DNA of 64,000 nt from Chitinimonas prasina (lineage in GTDB: Bacteria > Pseudomonadota > Gammaproteobacteria > Burkholderiales > Chitinimonadaceae), in the NCBI RefSeq assembly GCF_030160395.1, contig NZ_BSOG01000005.1, positions 124,001 to 188,000 on the forward strand, given 5' to 3'. The notes under the pieces were generated by a model. The model was not told the DNA's origin, searched no databases, and worked only from the letters and a program-made list of their open reading frames with translations. The stretch's first letter is position 1, and the number at the start of each line of letters is the position of its first letter. The translations under genes and the position numbers were made by a program. Shown in pieces: positions 6,721-17,988 of this stretch.

Positions 6721-8526
6721 TTACTTGGGCTGGGCAATCTCCACCTTCTGCTTTTTACGCAGTTCGGCAATATAAGCCTCTACCGTCTGGCGACCGGTCA
6801 CCTGCTCCAGCGAACCCACCAGATTCTGGCGCATGGCCGGGTCCATAGGCGCAGCGGTCGCGGCGCTCACCTTGAAGACGATGTAGCTGTCCTTGTTCTC
6901 CACACCGGCATAGCCAGGCAGCTTGGCGGCGAAGATGGCATTGATGGCGGGCTTGTCCAGGCCTTCGCTACGCAGGCGGCTGATGGGGCGCGAAGGCGTC
7001 CATTCCAGTGCCACTGGCGTACCGGCTTGCAACGCTGCCAGGGTCTTCTTGCCTTCTGCCTGTGCCAGCTTGACTGCCTTCTCACGCTTGAGCAGATCGC
7101 TGATCTTGCCAGCCACTTCAGCCAGCGGGGGGATACGTGCCTTTTCATGGGCGGCCACGCGTGCCACCAGCAGCGTACCCTTGCTCACTTCAATGGCTTC
7201 GGAATTGTGCTTCTTGTTCAGCACGTCATCGCCAAATACGGCTTCACGTACCTTGTCATTCAGCATCGGGTCGGCACTGGCCTCGCGGCTCACCCAGTCG
7301 CTCTGCACCAGCGGCAGCTTGTAGGCATCCACCAGGGGCTGCAGGCTGTTGGCCTGCTGGTAAGCCATGTCCGTGAACTTCTCGGTTTCTGCATCAAAAC
7401 GCTTCTGGGCCAGCTCGGCGCGCAGCGACTGCTCAATGCCGGGCTTGAGCTCGTCGAAGCTCTTACCACGCACATCCTGCAGTTGCAGGATATGGTAGCC
7501 GTATTCAGTCTCAACCACGCCGCTCAACTCGCCCCTGGCCAGCTTGAAAGCGGCATCACCAAAAGCCTTTACCATCTCACCCTTACGCTTGTATCCCAGA
7601 TCCCCTCCCAGCGCGGCCGAACCCGGGTCTTCGGAATTCTGTTTGGCCAGGTCGGCAAAGCGGACCGGATTTTGCTTCAGCTCAGCCAGGAGCTTTTCGG
7701 CCTTTTGCTTGGCAGCCGCCTTGACCTCCTTGCTGGCAGCGGTGTCGGCGACGATCAAGATATGGCGAACCTGGCGCTCTTCCTGAACCAGCTCAGCCTT
7801 ATTCTTCTCGAAGTAATCCTGCAACTGCTGCGGTGTCACTACCGTTGTGGGCAGCAAGGCCTCGCGCGAAAGCACCACATAAGACAGCTTTACCCGCTCT
7901 GGCAGGCGGTAGTCCGCCTGGTGGCTGTCGTAGTATTGCTTGACCTCGGCGTCGCTCACGACGGCCTGTGGCATGAACTTGTCTGCGCCAAACACCAGTG
8001 CCGTCACTTCGCGCGGCTGGGTCACCGCAGTGACCAGGCGCTCAGCCGCCAGGCGCGAGCTAAAGCCGCTGGAGCCCAGGCTGTCCACCAATGTCTGCAT
8101 CCGCATGTCTTCGCCCAACAGCTGCTCGAACTGGGCTACGGTCATATTGCGGCTAGCAAGCATGCTCTTGTAGCGCTCTATGCTGAACTTGCCGTCTTCG
8201 CCCTTGAAGGCGTCGATCTTACCGATCTGCTCGCGAAGTTGCGCATCCGCAGCCAGCACGTTCAGTTCCTTGGCCTGGTTCATCATCAACTGACGCTGAA
8301 CCAATTGTTCCACCATCTTGGGCTTTTCGGCCTCGGGCACTTGCTGGCCGCCTGCCAATGTCTGCAGATCACGCTCGGTGACCTCCACCCCATCGACCTT
8401 GGCCAGGGTGCCGGCACCGCCGTTCCCCATCAAGGTGGCGGAGCCGCCGGTCATCATCAAGCCAAGAATCACCAGGCCAAAGGCCACACCCACGAAACCA
8501 CGGTGCTTTTGTACGAACTCGAACAT
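6721..8526 (-). CDS. ppiD: Peptidyl-prolyl isomerase PpiD
   Basis: This 601-residue inner-membrane-anchored periplasmic folding factor starts at ATG 8526 (MFEFVQKHRG), preceded by GGAGATG. One transmembrane helix (VGVAFGLVILGLMMTG) follows. A SurA/PpiD N-terminal chaperone-like region extends to about residue 250. A parvulin (PPIC) domain is visible around QVRHILIVAD through FADLAKQNSEDPGSAALGGDLG and YGYHILQL. The length is close to E. coli PpiD (623). PpiD assists release of proteins from the SecYEG translocon. The position next to hupB and lon matches the gene order of many proteobacteria. A longer in-frame start at 8565 lacks a ribosome site. Confidence 0.95.
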   Translation of the reverse strand: MFEFVQKHRGFVGVAFGLVILGLMMTGGSATLMGNGGAGTLAKVDGVEVTERDLQTLAGGQQVPEAEKPKMVEQLVQRQLMMNQAKELNVLAADAQLREQIGKIDAFKGEDGKFSIERYKSMLASRNMTVAQFEQLLGEDMRMQTLVDSLGSSGFSSRLAAERLVTAVTQPREVTALVFGADKFMPQAVVSDAEVKQYYDSHQADYRLPERVKLSYVVLSREALLPTTVVTPQQLQDYFEKNKAELVQEERQVRHILIVADTAASKEVKAAAKQKAEKLLAELKQNPVRFADLAKQNSEDPGSAALGGDLGYKRKGEMVKAFGDAAFKLARGELSGVVETEYGYHILQLQDVRGKSFDELKPGIEQSLRAELAQKRFDAETEKFTDMAYQQANSLQPLVDAYKLPLVQSDWVSREASADPMLNDKVREAVFGDDVLNKKHNSEAIEVSKGTLLVARVAAHEKARIPPLAEVAGKISDLLKREKAVKLAQAEGKKTLAALQAGTPVALEWTPSRPISRLRSEGLDKPAINAIFAAKLPGYAGVENKDSYIVFKVSAATAAPMDPAMRQNLVGSLEQVTGRQTVEAYIAELRKKQKVEIAQPK

Positions 8527-8573
8527 CGGTAGACATCTCCACACCCGGCTAGGGCAATGGTTCAATGACAGGC

Positions 8574-8608
8574 AAAAAAAAAGGGCGAACTTGCGTTCAC
8601 CCTTTTTT
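8574..8608 (-). terminator. Terminator downstream of tRNA-Asp
   Basis: On the minus strand GGGTGAAC-GCAA-GTTCGCCC followed by a long T tract. It ends the tRNA-Val/tRNA-Asp transcript before ppiD. Confidence 0.8.
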
Positions 8609-8612
8609 GATT

Positions 8613-8689
8613 TGGCGGAGCGGACGGGACTCGAACCCGCGACCCCCGGCGTGACAGGCCGGTATTCTAACCAACTGAACTACCGCTCC
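8613..8689 (-). tRNA. tRNA-Asp (anticodon GUC)
   Basis: 77 nucleotides with acceptor GGAGCGG, anticodon loop CTGTCAC (anticodon GTC), T-loop GGTTCGAGTCC and encoded CCA. Confidence 0.97.
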
Positions 8690-8753
8690 AAGTTCCACTT
8701 GGCCAAGTCAGTCAGTAAAAAGCGCTGCTTGAATCAACCAAAGGCAAAAAAAC

Positions 8754-8829
8754 TGGTGGGTGGTGACGGGGTCGAACCGCCGACATTCTGCGTGTAAGGC
8801 AGACGCTCTACCAACTGAGCTAACCACCC
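8754..8829 (-). tRNA. tRNA-Val (anticodon UAC)
   Basis: 76 nucleotides with acceptor GGGTGGT, anticodon loop CTTACAC (anticodon TAC), T-loop GGTTCGACCCC and encoded CCA. It lies between hupB and tRNA-Asp on the same strand and is probably cotranscribed. Confidence 0.97.
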
Positions 8830-8900
8830 CTGAACCTACCAACAAACTACTCAGCAGGCCTCGTCCAAGCGAACTTCAGGGTTTGGACTAAGTAAGCCAG

Positions 8901-9173
8901 CTATTGTACGGAATCTTTTAGCGATTTACCAGCACGAAATTTAGGTTGTTTCGCAGCCTTGATTTTGATGGTCGCGCCGGTGCGCGGATTACGGCCGCTA
9001 CGGGCGCTGCGCTCCCCTACATAGAAGGTGCCAAAACCCACCAGCGTCACCATATCTCCGCCCTTGAGCGCAGCCGTCACCGAGGCGATGGTTGCATCCA
9101 GTGCTTTCCCTGCTGCGGCTTTGGATATCCCCGCTTCGGCCGCAATAGCGTCAATCAGTTCCGACTTATTCAC
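8901..9173 (-). CDS. hupB: DNA-binding protein HU-beta
   Basis: This 90-residue nucleoid protein starts at GTG 9173 (reads [16 protein letters not shown]), with AAAGGGGAC upstream as ribosome binding site. The HU signature [21 protein letters not shown] forms the DNA-embracing beta arm with its conserved proline at the tip. The length is that of typical HU (90). An in-frame upstream ATG at 9227 would add a cysteine-rich tail not found in HU and is rejected. It is transcribed from a promoter at 9456-9485, giving a long leader of about 275 bases. Confidence 0.97.
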   Translation of the reverse strand: MNKSELIDAIAAEAGISKAAAGKALDATIASVTAALKGGDMVTLVGFGTFYVGERSARSGRNPRTGATIKIKAAKQPKFRAGKSLKDSVQ

Positions 9174-9347
9174 TATATGTCCCCTTTCAGTTGGTAGGAT
9201 GGAGCAACAGCAATACAGGTCAAACACAGCGATAGGCGCTGAACAAGCATCAAGCTCGATACATGGGCACGGCGCCTGGCAGAGCAGATCATTTCGCGCA
9301 AAAGGCAGCTACAGCTCACACTGCCTCATTCCACCCCTGCCATTGCC

Positions 9348-9400
9348 GCGCCATGGCATGCTGCGGGGCGATGGATGTGTGGGGGCTCACCCCATGGCGC
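9348..9400. promoter_or_regulatory. Inverted repeat in the hupB leader
   Basis: GCGCCATGG (9348-9356) and CCATGGCGC (9392-9400) are perfectly inverted and separated by 35 bases. They lie within the predicted long 5' leader of hupB, so they could form an RNA stem or bind a protein. Confidence 0.4.
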
Positions 9401-9455
9401 AATGGCACGGTCTTGCCATCTCGCACCCAGGGGCGCACGCAGGGATTCCCTAGAC

Positions 9456-9485
9456 TTTATAGCAAGTGGATTTTTCGTGTGTCAA
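9456..9485 (-). promoter_or_regulatory. Sigma-70 promoter of hupB
   Basis: On the minus strand TTGACA (9480-9485), an 18-base spacer and TATAAA (9456-9461). It is the best promoter match upstream of hupB. Confidence 0.65.
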
Positions 9486-9589
9486 GCGCAAAGCCGCGTC
9501 ATTGCTGGATTTGCGGGCATCCAGGCAATATAGCCGCCCAGCCAGCACCCACTCAGGTTGGCAACGCTGCCGATTCCGCGCCCACATAA

Positions 9590-9617
9590 CAAAAAGGCTG
9601 CCTATACAGGCAGCCTC
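9590..9617 (-). terminator. Terminator downstream of lon
   Basis: Minus-strand stem AGGCTGCC-TGTA-GGCAGCCT (approximately) followed by TTTTTG. It lies after the palindromic repeat that follows the lon stop. Confidence 0.8.
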
Positions 9618-9631
9618 TTGTCCCAACCTTA

Positions 9632-9755
9632 GAGCGGCTAACAAAACCCAGCGCAGCGGTTCTGGCTAGGCGTGCGAGCGATGGCGCGCGCAGCTGACAG
9701 TACGTAGGTACGGCAAGCTCGCACAACAACGCCAGAAGGGTTTTGTTAGCGGCTA
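9632..9755. repeat. Long palindromic intergenic repeat
   Basis: The element begins GCGGCTAACAAAACCC and ends GGGTTTTGTTAGCGGC. The outer arms GCTAACAAAACCC / GGGTTTTGTTAGC are perfect 13-bp inverted repeats, with further pairing TTCTGGC / GCCAGAA inside. The core (TAGGCGTGCGAGCG ... ACGGCAAGCTCGCACAACAACG) is also partly palindromic. A second, degraded copy is at 2226-2320. It directly follows the lon stop codon and would form a large hairpin in the mRNA. Confidence 0.7.
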
Positions 9756-12176
<2,421 letters not shown>

Positions 12177-12207
12177 GGGGTATCCAGTGCGAGAGTCTAT
12201 GTCTGGA

Positions 12208-12235
12208 AGATGGGGCGCAGAACGCAGATTTCAAC
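12208..12235 (-). promoter_or_regulatory. Sigma-32 (heat-shock) promoter of lon
   Basis: On the minus strand GTTGAAA (12229-12235), 13-base spacer, CCCCATCT (12208-12215). This is close to the RpoH consensus CTTGAAA-N13/14-CCCCATNT and sits about 35-60 bases upstream of the lon start. Confidence 0.75.
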
Positions 12236-12289
12236 GTGGTGCAAGTCCATCTTGACTGATAAAAGCCCGGCTCGGCAACCACCCGCCAC

Positions 12290-12322
12290 AAAAAGAAACC
12301 GCCCCTAAGGGCGGTTTCTTTT
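12290..12322 (-). terminator. Terminator downstream of clpX
   Basis: Stem GAAACCGCCC / GGGCGGTTTC with short loop and flanking A and T tracts. It separates clpX from the lon promoter. Bases 12323-12482 between it and the clpX stop hold nothing recognisable. Confidence 0.88.
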
Positions 12323-12482
12323 GCTTTGAACGACTTAGCGCTTGCACACCATCCTGCAACATCAGCATGATAAGGTTGAAGCTGCGGCAGGAAATCCCAA
12401 AAAAACAGCGTTCATATGGAATTTCTTACGGGGCTTCGTCCAACAAGCGACCGCCCGCGACAATTCGCGCGGCAGCTTGGAC

Positions 12483-13760
12483 TCAGGCAGCCTGCGCCTG
12501 TGACTTATCCTTGTCGCCATGCACCAGCAGGGGCTGCCCGGCGTGATCAATCACATTCTCATCGATCACTACCTTCTGCACATCGTGTTGCGACGGCAGC
12601 TCGTACATGGTGTCAAGCAGCGCACCTTCCAGGATGGAACGCAGGCCCCGGGCACCGGTCTTGCGCGCCAGTGCCTTACGGGCAATGGCGTTCAGCGCTT
12701 CCGGGCGCACTTCCAGCTCGGCACCTTCCAGTTCGAACAATTTTTGGTACTGCTTGATCAGCGAGTTCTTGGGCTCAGTCAGAATGGTAATCAAGGCAGC
12801 CTCATCCAGCTCGTCCAGGGTCGCCACCACAGGCAGGCGGCCCACGAACTCGGGAATTAAGCCAAACTTGATCAAGTCTTCCGGCTCGGTCTCACGCAGG
12901 GTCTTGCCTACATCCTTGCTGGCGTCCTTGGAGTGCACCGAGGCAGCAAAACCGATACCGCCCTTCTGCGAACGCTGGCGTATCACATTGGTCAGGCCAT
13001 CAAAAGCGCCACCGCAGATGAACAGGATGTTGGTGGTATCAACCTGCAGGAATTCCTGATTCGGGTGCTTGCGGCCACCCGACGGCGGTATCGACGCCAC
13101 CGTACCTTCGATCAGCTTCAGCAAAGCCTGCTGCACGCCCTCACCCGAAACATCGCGGGTAATGGACGGGTTGTCGGACTTGCGCGAAATCTTGTCGATT
13201 TCATCGATATAGATAATGCCGCGCTGCGCCTTCTCGATATCCCAATCGCACTTCTGCAGCAGCTTGGCGATGATGTTTTCGACATCCTCGCCCACATAGC
13301 CGGCCTCGGTCAGCGTAGTGGCGTCCGCCATCACGAAGGGGACATCCAACAGCCGTGCCAGGGTCTGTGCCAGCAAGGTCTTGCCCGAACCAGTTGGCCC
13401 AATAAGCAGGATATTGGACTTGGCCAGCTCGACGTCGCCAGTCTTGGCAGCCGGATTGGCCAGCCGCTTGTAGTGGTTGTACACCGCTACCGCCAGCGAT
13501 TTCTTGGCCTTGTCCTGCCCGATCACATACTGGTCCAGCGAGGCACGGATTTCGGCCGGCGCTGGCAGCTTGCCGGCAGCACCGGTCTTGGCCGCACCGG
13601 TCACTGCCGTGCCGCTCTGCAGTTCTTCGCGGATGATGTCATTGCACAACTCGATACATTCGTCACAGATGAAGACCTGTGGACCAGCGATCAGTTTGCG
13701 CACTTCGTGCTGGCTCTTGCCGCAGAAGGAGCAGTAAAGGAGTTTTTCTTTTTCGGTCAT
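12483..13760 (-). CDS. clpX: ATP-dependent Clp protease ATP-binding subunit ClpX
   Basis: The 425-residue AAA+ unfoldase feeds substrates to ClpP. The N-terminal zinc-binding domain has CSFCGKSQ (residues 9-16) and CDECIELC (about 33-40). Walker A is [12 protein letters not shown] near residue 120 and Walker [11 protein letters not shown] near 185. The ClpP-contacting IGF-type loop is present as GIGFAA after QRSQKG. The length matches family members (about 424). It lies about 85 bases after clpP, in the same orientation, with a hairpin GTGGCCGCC/GGCGGCCAC between them. The clpP-clpX-lon order is conserved in proteobacteria. Confidence 0.97.
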   Translation of the reverse strand: MTEKEKLLYCSFCGKSQHEVRKLIAGPQVFICDECIELCNDIIREELQSGTAVTGAAKTGAAGKLPAPAEIRASLDQYVIGQDKAKKSLAVAVYNHYKRLANPAAKTGDVELAKSNILLIGPTGSGKTLLAQTLARLLDVPFVMADATTLTEAGYVGEDVENIIAKLLQKCDWDIEKAQRGIIYIDEIDKISRKSDNPSITRDVSGEGVQQALLKLIEGTVASIPPSGGRKHPNQEFLQVDTTNILFICGGAFDGLTNVIRQRSQKGGIGFAASVHSKDASKDVGKTLRETEPEDLIKFGLIPEFVGRLPVVATLDELDEAALITILTEPKNSLIKQYQKLFELEGAELEVRPEALNAIARKALARKTGARGLRSILEGALLDTMYELPSQHDVQKVVIDENVIDHAGQPLLVHGDKDKSQAQAA

Positions 13761-13844
13761 GGCAACCTCGCCATCGCAAGTGGCCGCCAGGCGGCCACGT
13801 TCTATCTAATAAGGCAGCCGGGAACGAACTCCCGACTGTCGGGT

Positions 13845-14492
13845 TCAGGCCAGCGCCTGACGCGAGGAGATCACCTGGTCGACCAAGCCATAGGCCTGGG
13901 CTTCCGTCGCGGTCATGAAGTTGTCACGGTCGCTGTCACGGGTAATTTCTTCGATGCTGCGGCCAGTGTGCTGGGCCATCAGGGCATTCAGTTTCTCACG
14001 CAGGCTCAGGATGTACTTGGCATGAATCTCGATATCGGTCGCCTGGCCCTGGAAACCACCCAGGGGCTGGTGAATCATCACCGTGGAGTTAGGCAGGGCA
14101 AAACGCTTACCCTTGGCACCCGCCTGCAACAGGAAGGCGCCCATGCTGGCAGCCATACCCACGCACAAGGTGGAGACATCGGGCTTGATGAACTGCATGG
14201 TGTCATAGATGGACATGCCAGCAGAGATCGAACCGCCGGGGCTGTTGATGTAGAGGAAGATATCCTTGTCCGGATTCTCCGACTCCAGGAACAACATCTG
14301 CGCCACAACCAGGTTGGCGGTCGCATCGTTGACCGGCCCCACCAGGAAGATCACGCGTTCCTTCAAGAGGCGCGAATAGATATCGTAGGCACGCTCGCCA
14401 CGGCCGCTTTGCTCGATGACCATGGGAACATAGCCCAAGCCCTGCGGTTCGGTGTGGGTGTTGCGCCAATCGGCGGGATTGAAGTTGCTCAT
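13845..14492 (-). CDS. clpP: ATP-dependent Clp protease proteolytic subunit ClpP
   Basis: This 215-residue serine protease forms the ClpXP/ClpAP barrel. The catalytic serine is in [11 protein letters not shown] and the histidine in MIHQPLGG, with the aspartate in the [18 protein letters not shown] region. The start is ATG 14492 ([11 protein letters not shown]), preceded by AAGGACAGC; an upstream in-frame start at 14561 would include the terminator-like region and is rejected. The C-terminal half ends [19 protein letters not shown]. It lies downstream of tig with a terminator-like hairpin in between, so its expression may depend on read-through. Confidence 0.97.
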   Translation of the reverse strand: MSNFNPADWRNTHTEPQGLGYVPMVIEQSGRGERAYDIYSRLLKERVIFLVGPVNDATANLVVAQMLFLESENPDKDIFLYINSPGGSISAGMSIYDTMQFIKPDVSTLCVGMAASMGAFLLQAGAKGKRFALPNSTVMIHQPLGGFQGQATDIEIHAKYILSLREKLNALMAQHTGRSIEEITRDSDRDNFMTATEAQAYGLVDQVISSRQALA

Positions 14493-14536
14493 GCTGTCCT
14501 TCTTGTCGGCAAGTCGTGTAGGGGGCCGGATAAGCC

Positions 14537-14597
14537 GGATAAAAAAGGGCCCGGCCGGCACTTACCTATAAAGGTAAGGCGGACGAGCCCGATTTCA
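14537..14597 (-). terminator. Terminator or attenuator between tig and clpP
   Basis: On the minus strand GGGCTCG pairs with CGGGCCC and an inner CTTACCT pairs with AGGTAAG, followed by TTTTTTAT. The hairpin is complete enough to terminate, yet clpP follows within about 45 bases with no other obvious promoter, so partial termination is likely. Confidence 0.7.
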
Positions 14598-14613
14598 AGC
14601 GTAGGACGCAAAC

Positions 14614-15915
14614 TTAGGCTTGCTGACCCATCAGTTCGTCAAACGCCAGTTGCTTCTCAACCGTCTTGGCCTTGGAGTAGACGAACTCAACCACGTTGTC
14701 TTCCAGCGCCAGCGCCTCCGGGCCTTCGAGGCGATCACTGCTGGCATAGTACCACTTGACCACTTCTTCCGGATGCTCGTAGCTCTCGGCGAATTCAGCC
14801 ACGATGGTCTGAATCTGCTCAGGCTTGGCTTGCAGATTGTTGGCGCGCACCACTTCAGCCAGGATCAGACCCAGGCTGACGCGACGCTTGGCCTGCTCTT
14901 CGAACAGCTCAGGCGGGAAAGGCATTTCCTTGGGATCGAAGCCACGTTGCTGCATTTCCTGACGGGCGTTCTCGATCAAGCGGCCGATTTCCTGGCCAAC
15001 CAGTGCACGCGGCAGTTCCAGCGGGCTGACGTCCAGCAGGGCCTGCATCACGGCTTCCTTGCCGCGAGCGGTCAGACGACGCTTCACTTCGCGCTCGACG
15101 TTCTTGCGGATTTCAGCACGCAGGGCATCGATGCTGCCATCTTCCACACCCAGGGTCTTGGCAAAGGCAGCGTCCAGCTCGGGCATGGTCGCACCAGCCA
15201 CGTTCTTGACGGTCACTTCGAACTGGGCGGTCTTGCCGGCCACGTCCTTGCCTTGATAATCAGCCGGGAAGGCCAGGTCGAAGGTCTTGGTGTCGCCTTC
15301 CTTCATGCCGATCACGGCGCTGTCAAACTCAGGCAGCATCTGGCCTTCGCCAGCCAGGAAGGCGTAGTTCTCACTGGAACCGCCAGCAAATGCCACGCCG
15401 TCGATGGTGCCCTTGAAGTCGACGATCACGCGATCGCCCTTCTCGGCAGCGCGCTCGACGCGGTCAAAACGGGTACGCTGCTTGCGCAGAATTTCAATGG
15501 TCTTGTCTACTTCGGCGTCGGTCACGCTCAGTACCGGACGCTCCACTTCAACAGCGGTCAGGTCGCCCACGACCACTTCGGGGTAGATTTCGAAGGTGGC
15601 GCTGAACTTGAATGCATCGCCTTCGGCAGGCTTGCCTTCAAAACGGGGGAAACCCGCGACGCGCAGCTTCTGGTCTTGCACAGCGCTGGCGAAAGCGGTT
15701 TGAACCTGTTCGCCCAAAACTTCTTCGCGAACTTGCAGGCCGTAGTTGGCAGCCACGATCTTCATCGGGGCCTTGCCAGGACGGAAGCCTTGAATACGAG
15801 CGGTGCGAGCCACGCGCTTCAGGCGGGCATCCACGGCGGTTTCGATGTCGGCGGACGGGATGGCGAAGTCGAGACGACGCTCCAGTTGGCCCAGCGTTTC
15901 CAGTTGTGCTTGCAT
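14614..15915 (-). CDS. tig: Trigger factor
   Basis: This 433-residue ribosome-associated chaperone and prolyl isomerase meets nascent chains at the exit tunnel. The N-terminal ribosome-binding domain contains the signature region IQGFRPGKAPMKIV (residues 40-53). The FKBP-type PPIase domain spans about 150-245, with GDRVIVDFKGTIDG and LIGM-like FDSAVIGMKEGD. The C-terminal chaperone arms follow. The length is typical (432 in E. coli). It is first in the tig-clpP-clpX order and is transcribed together with, or just after, tRNA-Leu(UAG). Confidence 0.97.
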   Translation of the reverse strand: MQAQLETLGQLERRLDFAIPSADIETAVDARLKRVARTARIQGFRPGKAPMKIVAANYGLQVREEVLGEQVQTAFASAVQDQKLRVAGFPRFEGKPAEGDAFKFSATFEIYPEVVVGDLTAVEVERPVLSVTDAEVDKTIEILRKQRTRFDRVERAAEKGDRVIVDFKGTIDGVAFAGGSSENYAFLAGEGQMLPEFDSAVIGMKEGDTKTFDLAFPADYQGKDVAGKTAQFEVTVKNVAGATMPELDAAFAKTLGVEDGSIDALRAEIRKNVEREVKRRLTARGKEAVMQALLDVSPLELPRALVGQEIGRLIENARQEMQQRGFDPKEMPFPPELFEEQAKRRVSLGLILAEVVRANNLQAKPEQIQTIVAEFAESYEHPEEVVKWYYASSDRLEGPEALALEDNVVEFVYSKAKTVEKQLAFDELMGQQA

Positions 15916-15989
15916 GTCAGTAATCCTGTATTGCGTGTAGACAGTTCTGTTTCAATCAATACCGACCAAGCGTCGGCGTCAGCGTATCC

Positions 15990-16074
<85 letters not shown>

Positions 16075-16141
16075 TTCCCGGCGCTGCGTCTTTAGGTCGG
16101 ACCATGCCTGGACACGACACGCGGCGCGTAACGAATCGAGG

Positions 16142-16171
16142 ATTATAGGCGAGAGATTGGGTAAATAACAA
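16142..16171 (-). promoter_or_regulatory. Sigma-70 promoter of tRNA-Leu(UAG) and tig
   Basis: On the minus strand TTGTTA (16166-16171), 18-base spacer and a perfect TATAAT (16142-16147), about 70 bases before the tRNA 5' end. Confidence 0.65.
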
Positions 16172-16357
16172 ACCCGGTCATCAAGCGGCCGTCCAGACAC
16201 CCGCCGAAACCCCATCCCTCACCGCCCTCGACGGCCCTGCAGCGCGCCGTGCAAGCTGTCTGTACGCCGCCACGGTGCATACTGGCGGCGCCAACAATTC
16301 GAAACGCTGTGTCATACTCGCGCACACTTTATACAACACTCCCTACGGCCCACTGTC

Positions 16358-17524
16358 GTGACCACGCTACGACTCTTCCTCACCGAAGCCGCTTTACCTG
16401 CCTCGCCCGCCACCGAAGTGGAATGGCGCACTCTCAACGGCCCGCAATCCGGCCACGGCCGTTCTGCGCTAAGTGCCCTGCCAGCAGCCAGCCGGGTGGA
16501 GTTATTCCTGCCACCGGCCCGCGTGCTGCGCACCACGGTCAGCCTGCCCAAAGGCGCAGGTAAACAGGCGAGCAAGTTGCTGCCGTTTGCCCTGGATCAG
16601 GTACTACTAGCCGAGCCCACCGAGCAACACCTGGCCCACCAACTGGTAGGCGAGCAATGCCGTGTAGCCGCAGTTCAGAGGGAGCTGCTGGCCGAACTGA
16701 TGAACACCCTGACCCAAGTTGGTCGCCGCCCACGCGCCGCCTGGGCGTCCGACGCCCTGGTAGCTGCCGATGGCAGCGTATTGCTCTGGTGCGGCAACGG
16801 CTGGGCCCGCCGTACCGGCGAAACATCGCAGTGGTTTGACGCCGTCAGCCCGGCAGACCCGCCTCCGCTGCTGGTCGCCCTGCTGGGCGATGTGCCTCAG
16901 CTTGAGCTGGCCGCACCCAAGACCGCCCGGGCCGAGATTGCACTGGATCGCTGGACCGCTGCGCTCGGCCGCCCCGTTCAACTCGCCGACGGCGATGCCT
17001 ACAGCAATGCCGTAGCTGGTGATGCCGTAGAGCTGCTGCAAGGCGAATTCGCCGCCGGCCCCCAGTTCGATGTGGACTGGAACCGCCTTAGGCCCACCGC
17101 CTGGCTGGCTGGCAGCGCCGTGCTGCTGGCACTCCTGGTGACCACTGGCCAATGGCTGTCCTGGCGTAGCGAAGAGCAACGCCTGCGACAAGGCATAGAT
17201 ACGGCCTACACCAAAGCCTTCCCCAAGGAACCGCTGGTGGATGCCCGCCTGCAGCTGCAAGCCAAGCTGGCAAGCAACGCCACCCCGGCACTCGCCCCGC
17301 AAGCAGGCAGTCTGGCGCCGCTACTCAAAGTAGCGCCCCAGTTGCAGGCTTCTGGTGTACCGTTGGTCACGCTGGATTACCTGGAAGGCCGGGTCGAAGC
17401 GGAATACCAGGCCGCCCCAGATCAACTAGGCAACCTCGTACAGGCGCTCAGCGCCAACGGCAAGGTAGAGGTACGCCCCTCCGGCACTGATCGCACCCGG
17501 CTTATACTGACACCCCAATCATGA
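16358..17524 (+). CDS. gspL: Type II secretion system protein GspL
   Basis: The 388-residue inner-membrane platform protein bridges the cytoplasmic ATPase GspE and GspM. Residues 1-245 form the cytoplasmic actin-like domain, with the family motif LLQGEFA at 226-232. One transmembrane helix lies at about 248-268 (WLAGSAVLLALLVTTGQWLSW). The remainder is the periplasmic ferredoxin-like domain. The start is a GTG at 16358. Its stop overlaps the gspM start by four bases (ATGA, 17521-17524). The other gsp genes are not in the window. Confidence 0.9.
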   Translation: MTTLRLFLTEAALPASPATEVEWRTLNGPQSGHGRSALSALPAASRVELFLPPARVLRTTVSLPKGAGKQASKLLPFALDQVLLAEPTEQHLAHQLVGEQCRVAAVQRELLAELMNTLTQVGRRPRAAWASDALVAADGSVLLWCGNGWARRTGETSQWFDAVSPADPPPLLVALLGDVPQLELAAPKTARAEIALDRWTAALGRPVQLADGDAYSNAVAGDAVELLQGEFAAGPQFDVDWNRLRPTAWLAGSAVLLALLVTTGQWLSWRSEEQRLRQGIDTAYTKAFPKEPLVDARLQLQAKLASNATPALAPQAGSLAPLLKVAPQLQASGVPLVTLDYLEGRVEAEYQAAPDQLGNLVQALSANGKVEVRPSGTDRTRLILTPQS

Positions 17525-17988
17525 ACAACGTCCTCGCCCAGCTCACAGTATTCTGGAAGCAGCGCAATGCCCGCGAAAGAGCCATCCTGGCAGCGGGCGG
17601 CAGCATTCTTCTACTGGTCCTGATCTATAGCGCCATCGTCTCCCCCCTGCTCAGCGAGCACAGCCGCCTGCAACGCACCTTGCCGACCTTGCGCGCCGAT
17701 GCCGCCCGCTTCGAGCGCGATCTGGCCCAGGCCACCGGCGGCCCAGCTGGCCCAACCGTCGCCGCTGACATCGGCGCACTGGCAGCCACAGCGGGCCTGA
17801 GCGGCGACAACGTTAGCATCAGCCGCGCCGACAACCAACGCAGCAGCCTCAGCGCCAAGGCTGTCGCTTGGAGCGCCGTCACCGCCCTGCTCGCCAGCAG
17901 CCAGGCACAGGGCTGGTCGCTCAGCAAGCTTTCGGTGCGCAGCGTCGAAGGTGGCAATGTCGATGCCGACGTGGAGTGGACGCGATGA
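17521..17988 (+). CDS. gspM: Type II secretion system protein GspM
   Basis: This 155-residue bitopic inner-membrane protein has the typical GspM opening, an amphipathic stretch (FWKQRNARERAILAAGG) followed by a transmembrane helix (SILLLVLIYSAIVSPLL) and a small periplasmic domain with a predicted helix SRLQRTLPTLRADAARFE. GspM stabilises GspL in the secretion platform. The gene overlaps gspL and gspN by ATGA on both sides, indicating strict translational coupling. Confidence 0.88.
   Translation: MNNVLAQLTVFWKQRNARERAILAAGGSILLLVLIYSAIVSPLLSEHSRLQRTLPTLRADAARFERDLAQATGGPAGPTVAADIGALAATAGLSGDNVSISRADNQRSSLSAKAVAWSAVTALLASSQAQGWSLSKLSVRSVEGGNVDADVEWTR

Noticed and set aside
7027-8532. A 501-codon frame antisense to ppiD
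   Set aside because: Its composition is that of a shadow frame, and ppiD is fully supported on the other strand.
14593-14613. Possible heat-shock promoter for clpP (CTTGAAA)
   Set aside because: The -35 matches but the expected -10 reads CTTACCT rather than CCCCATNT.
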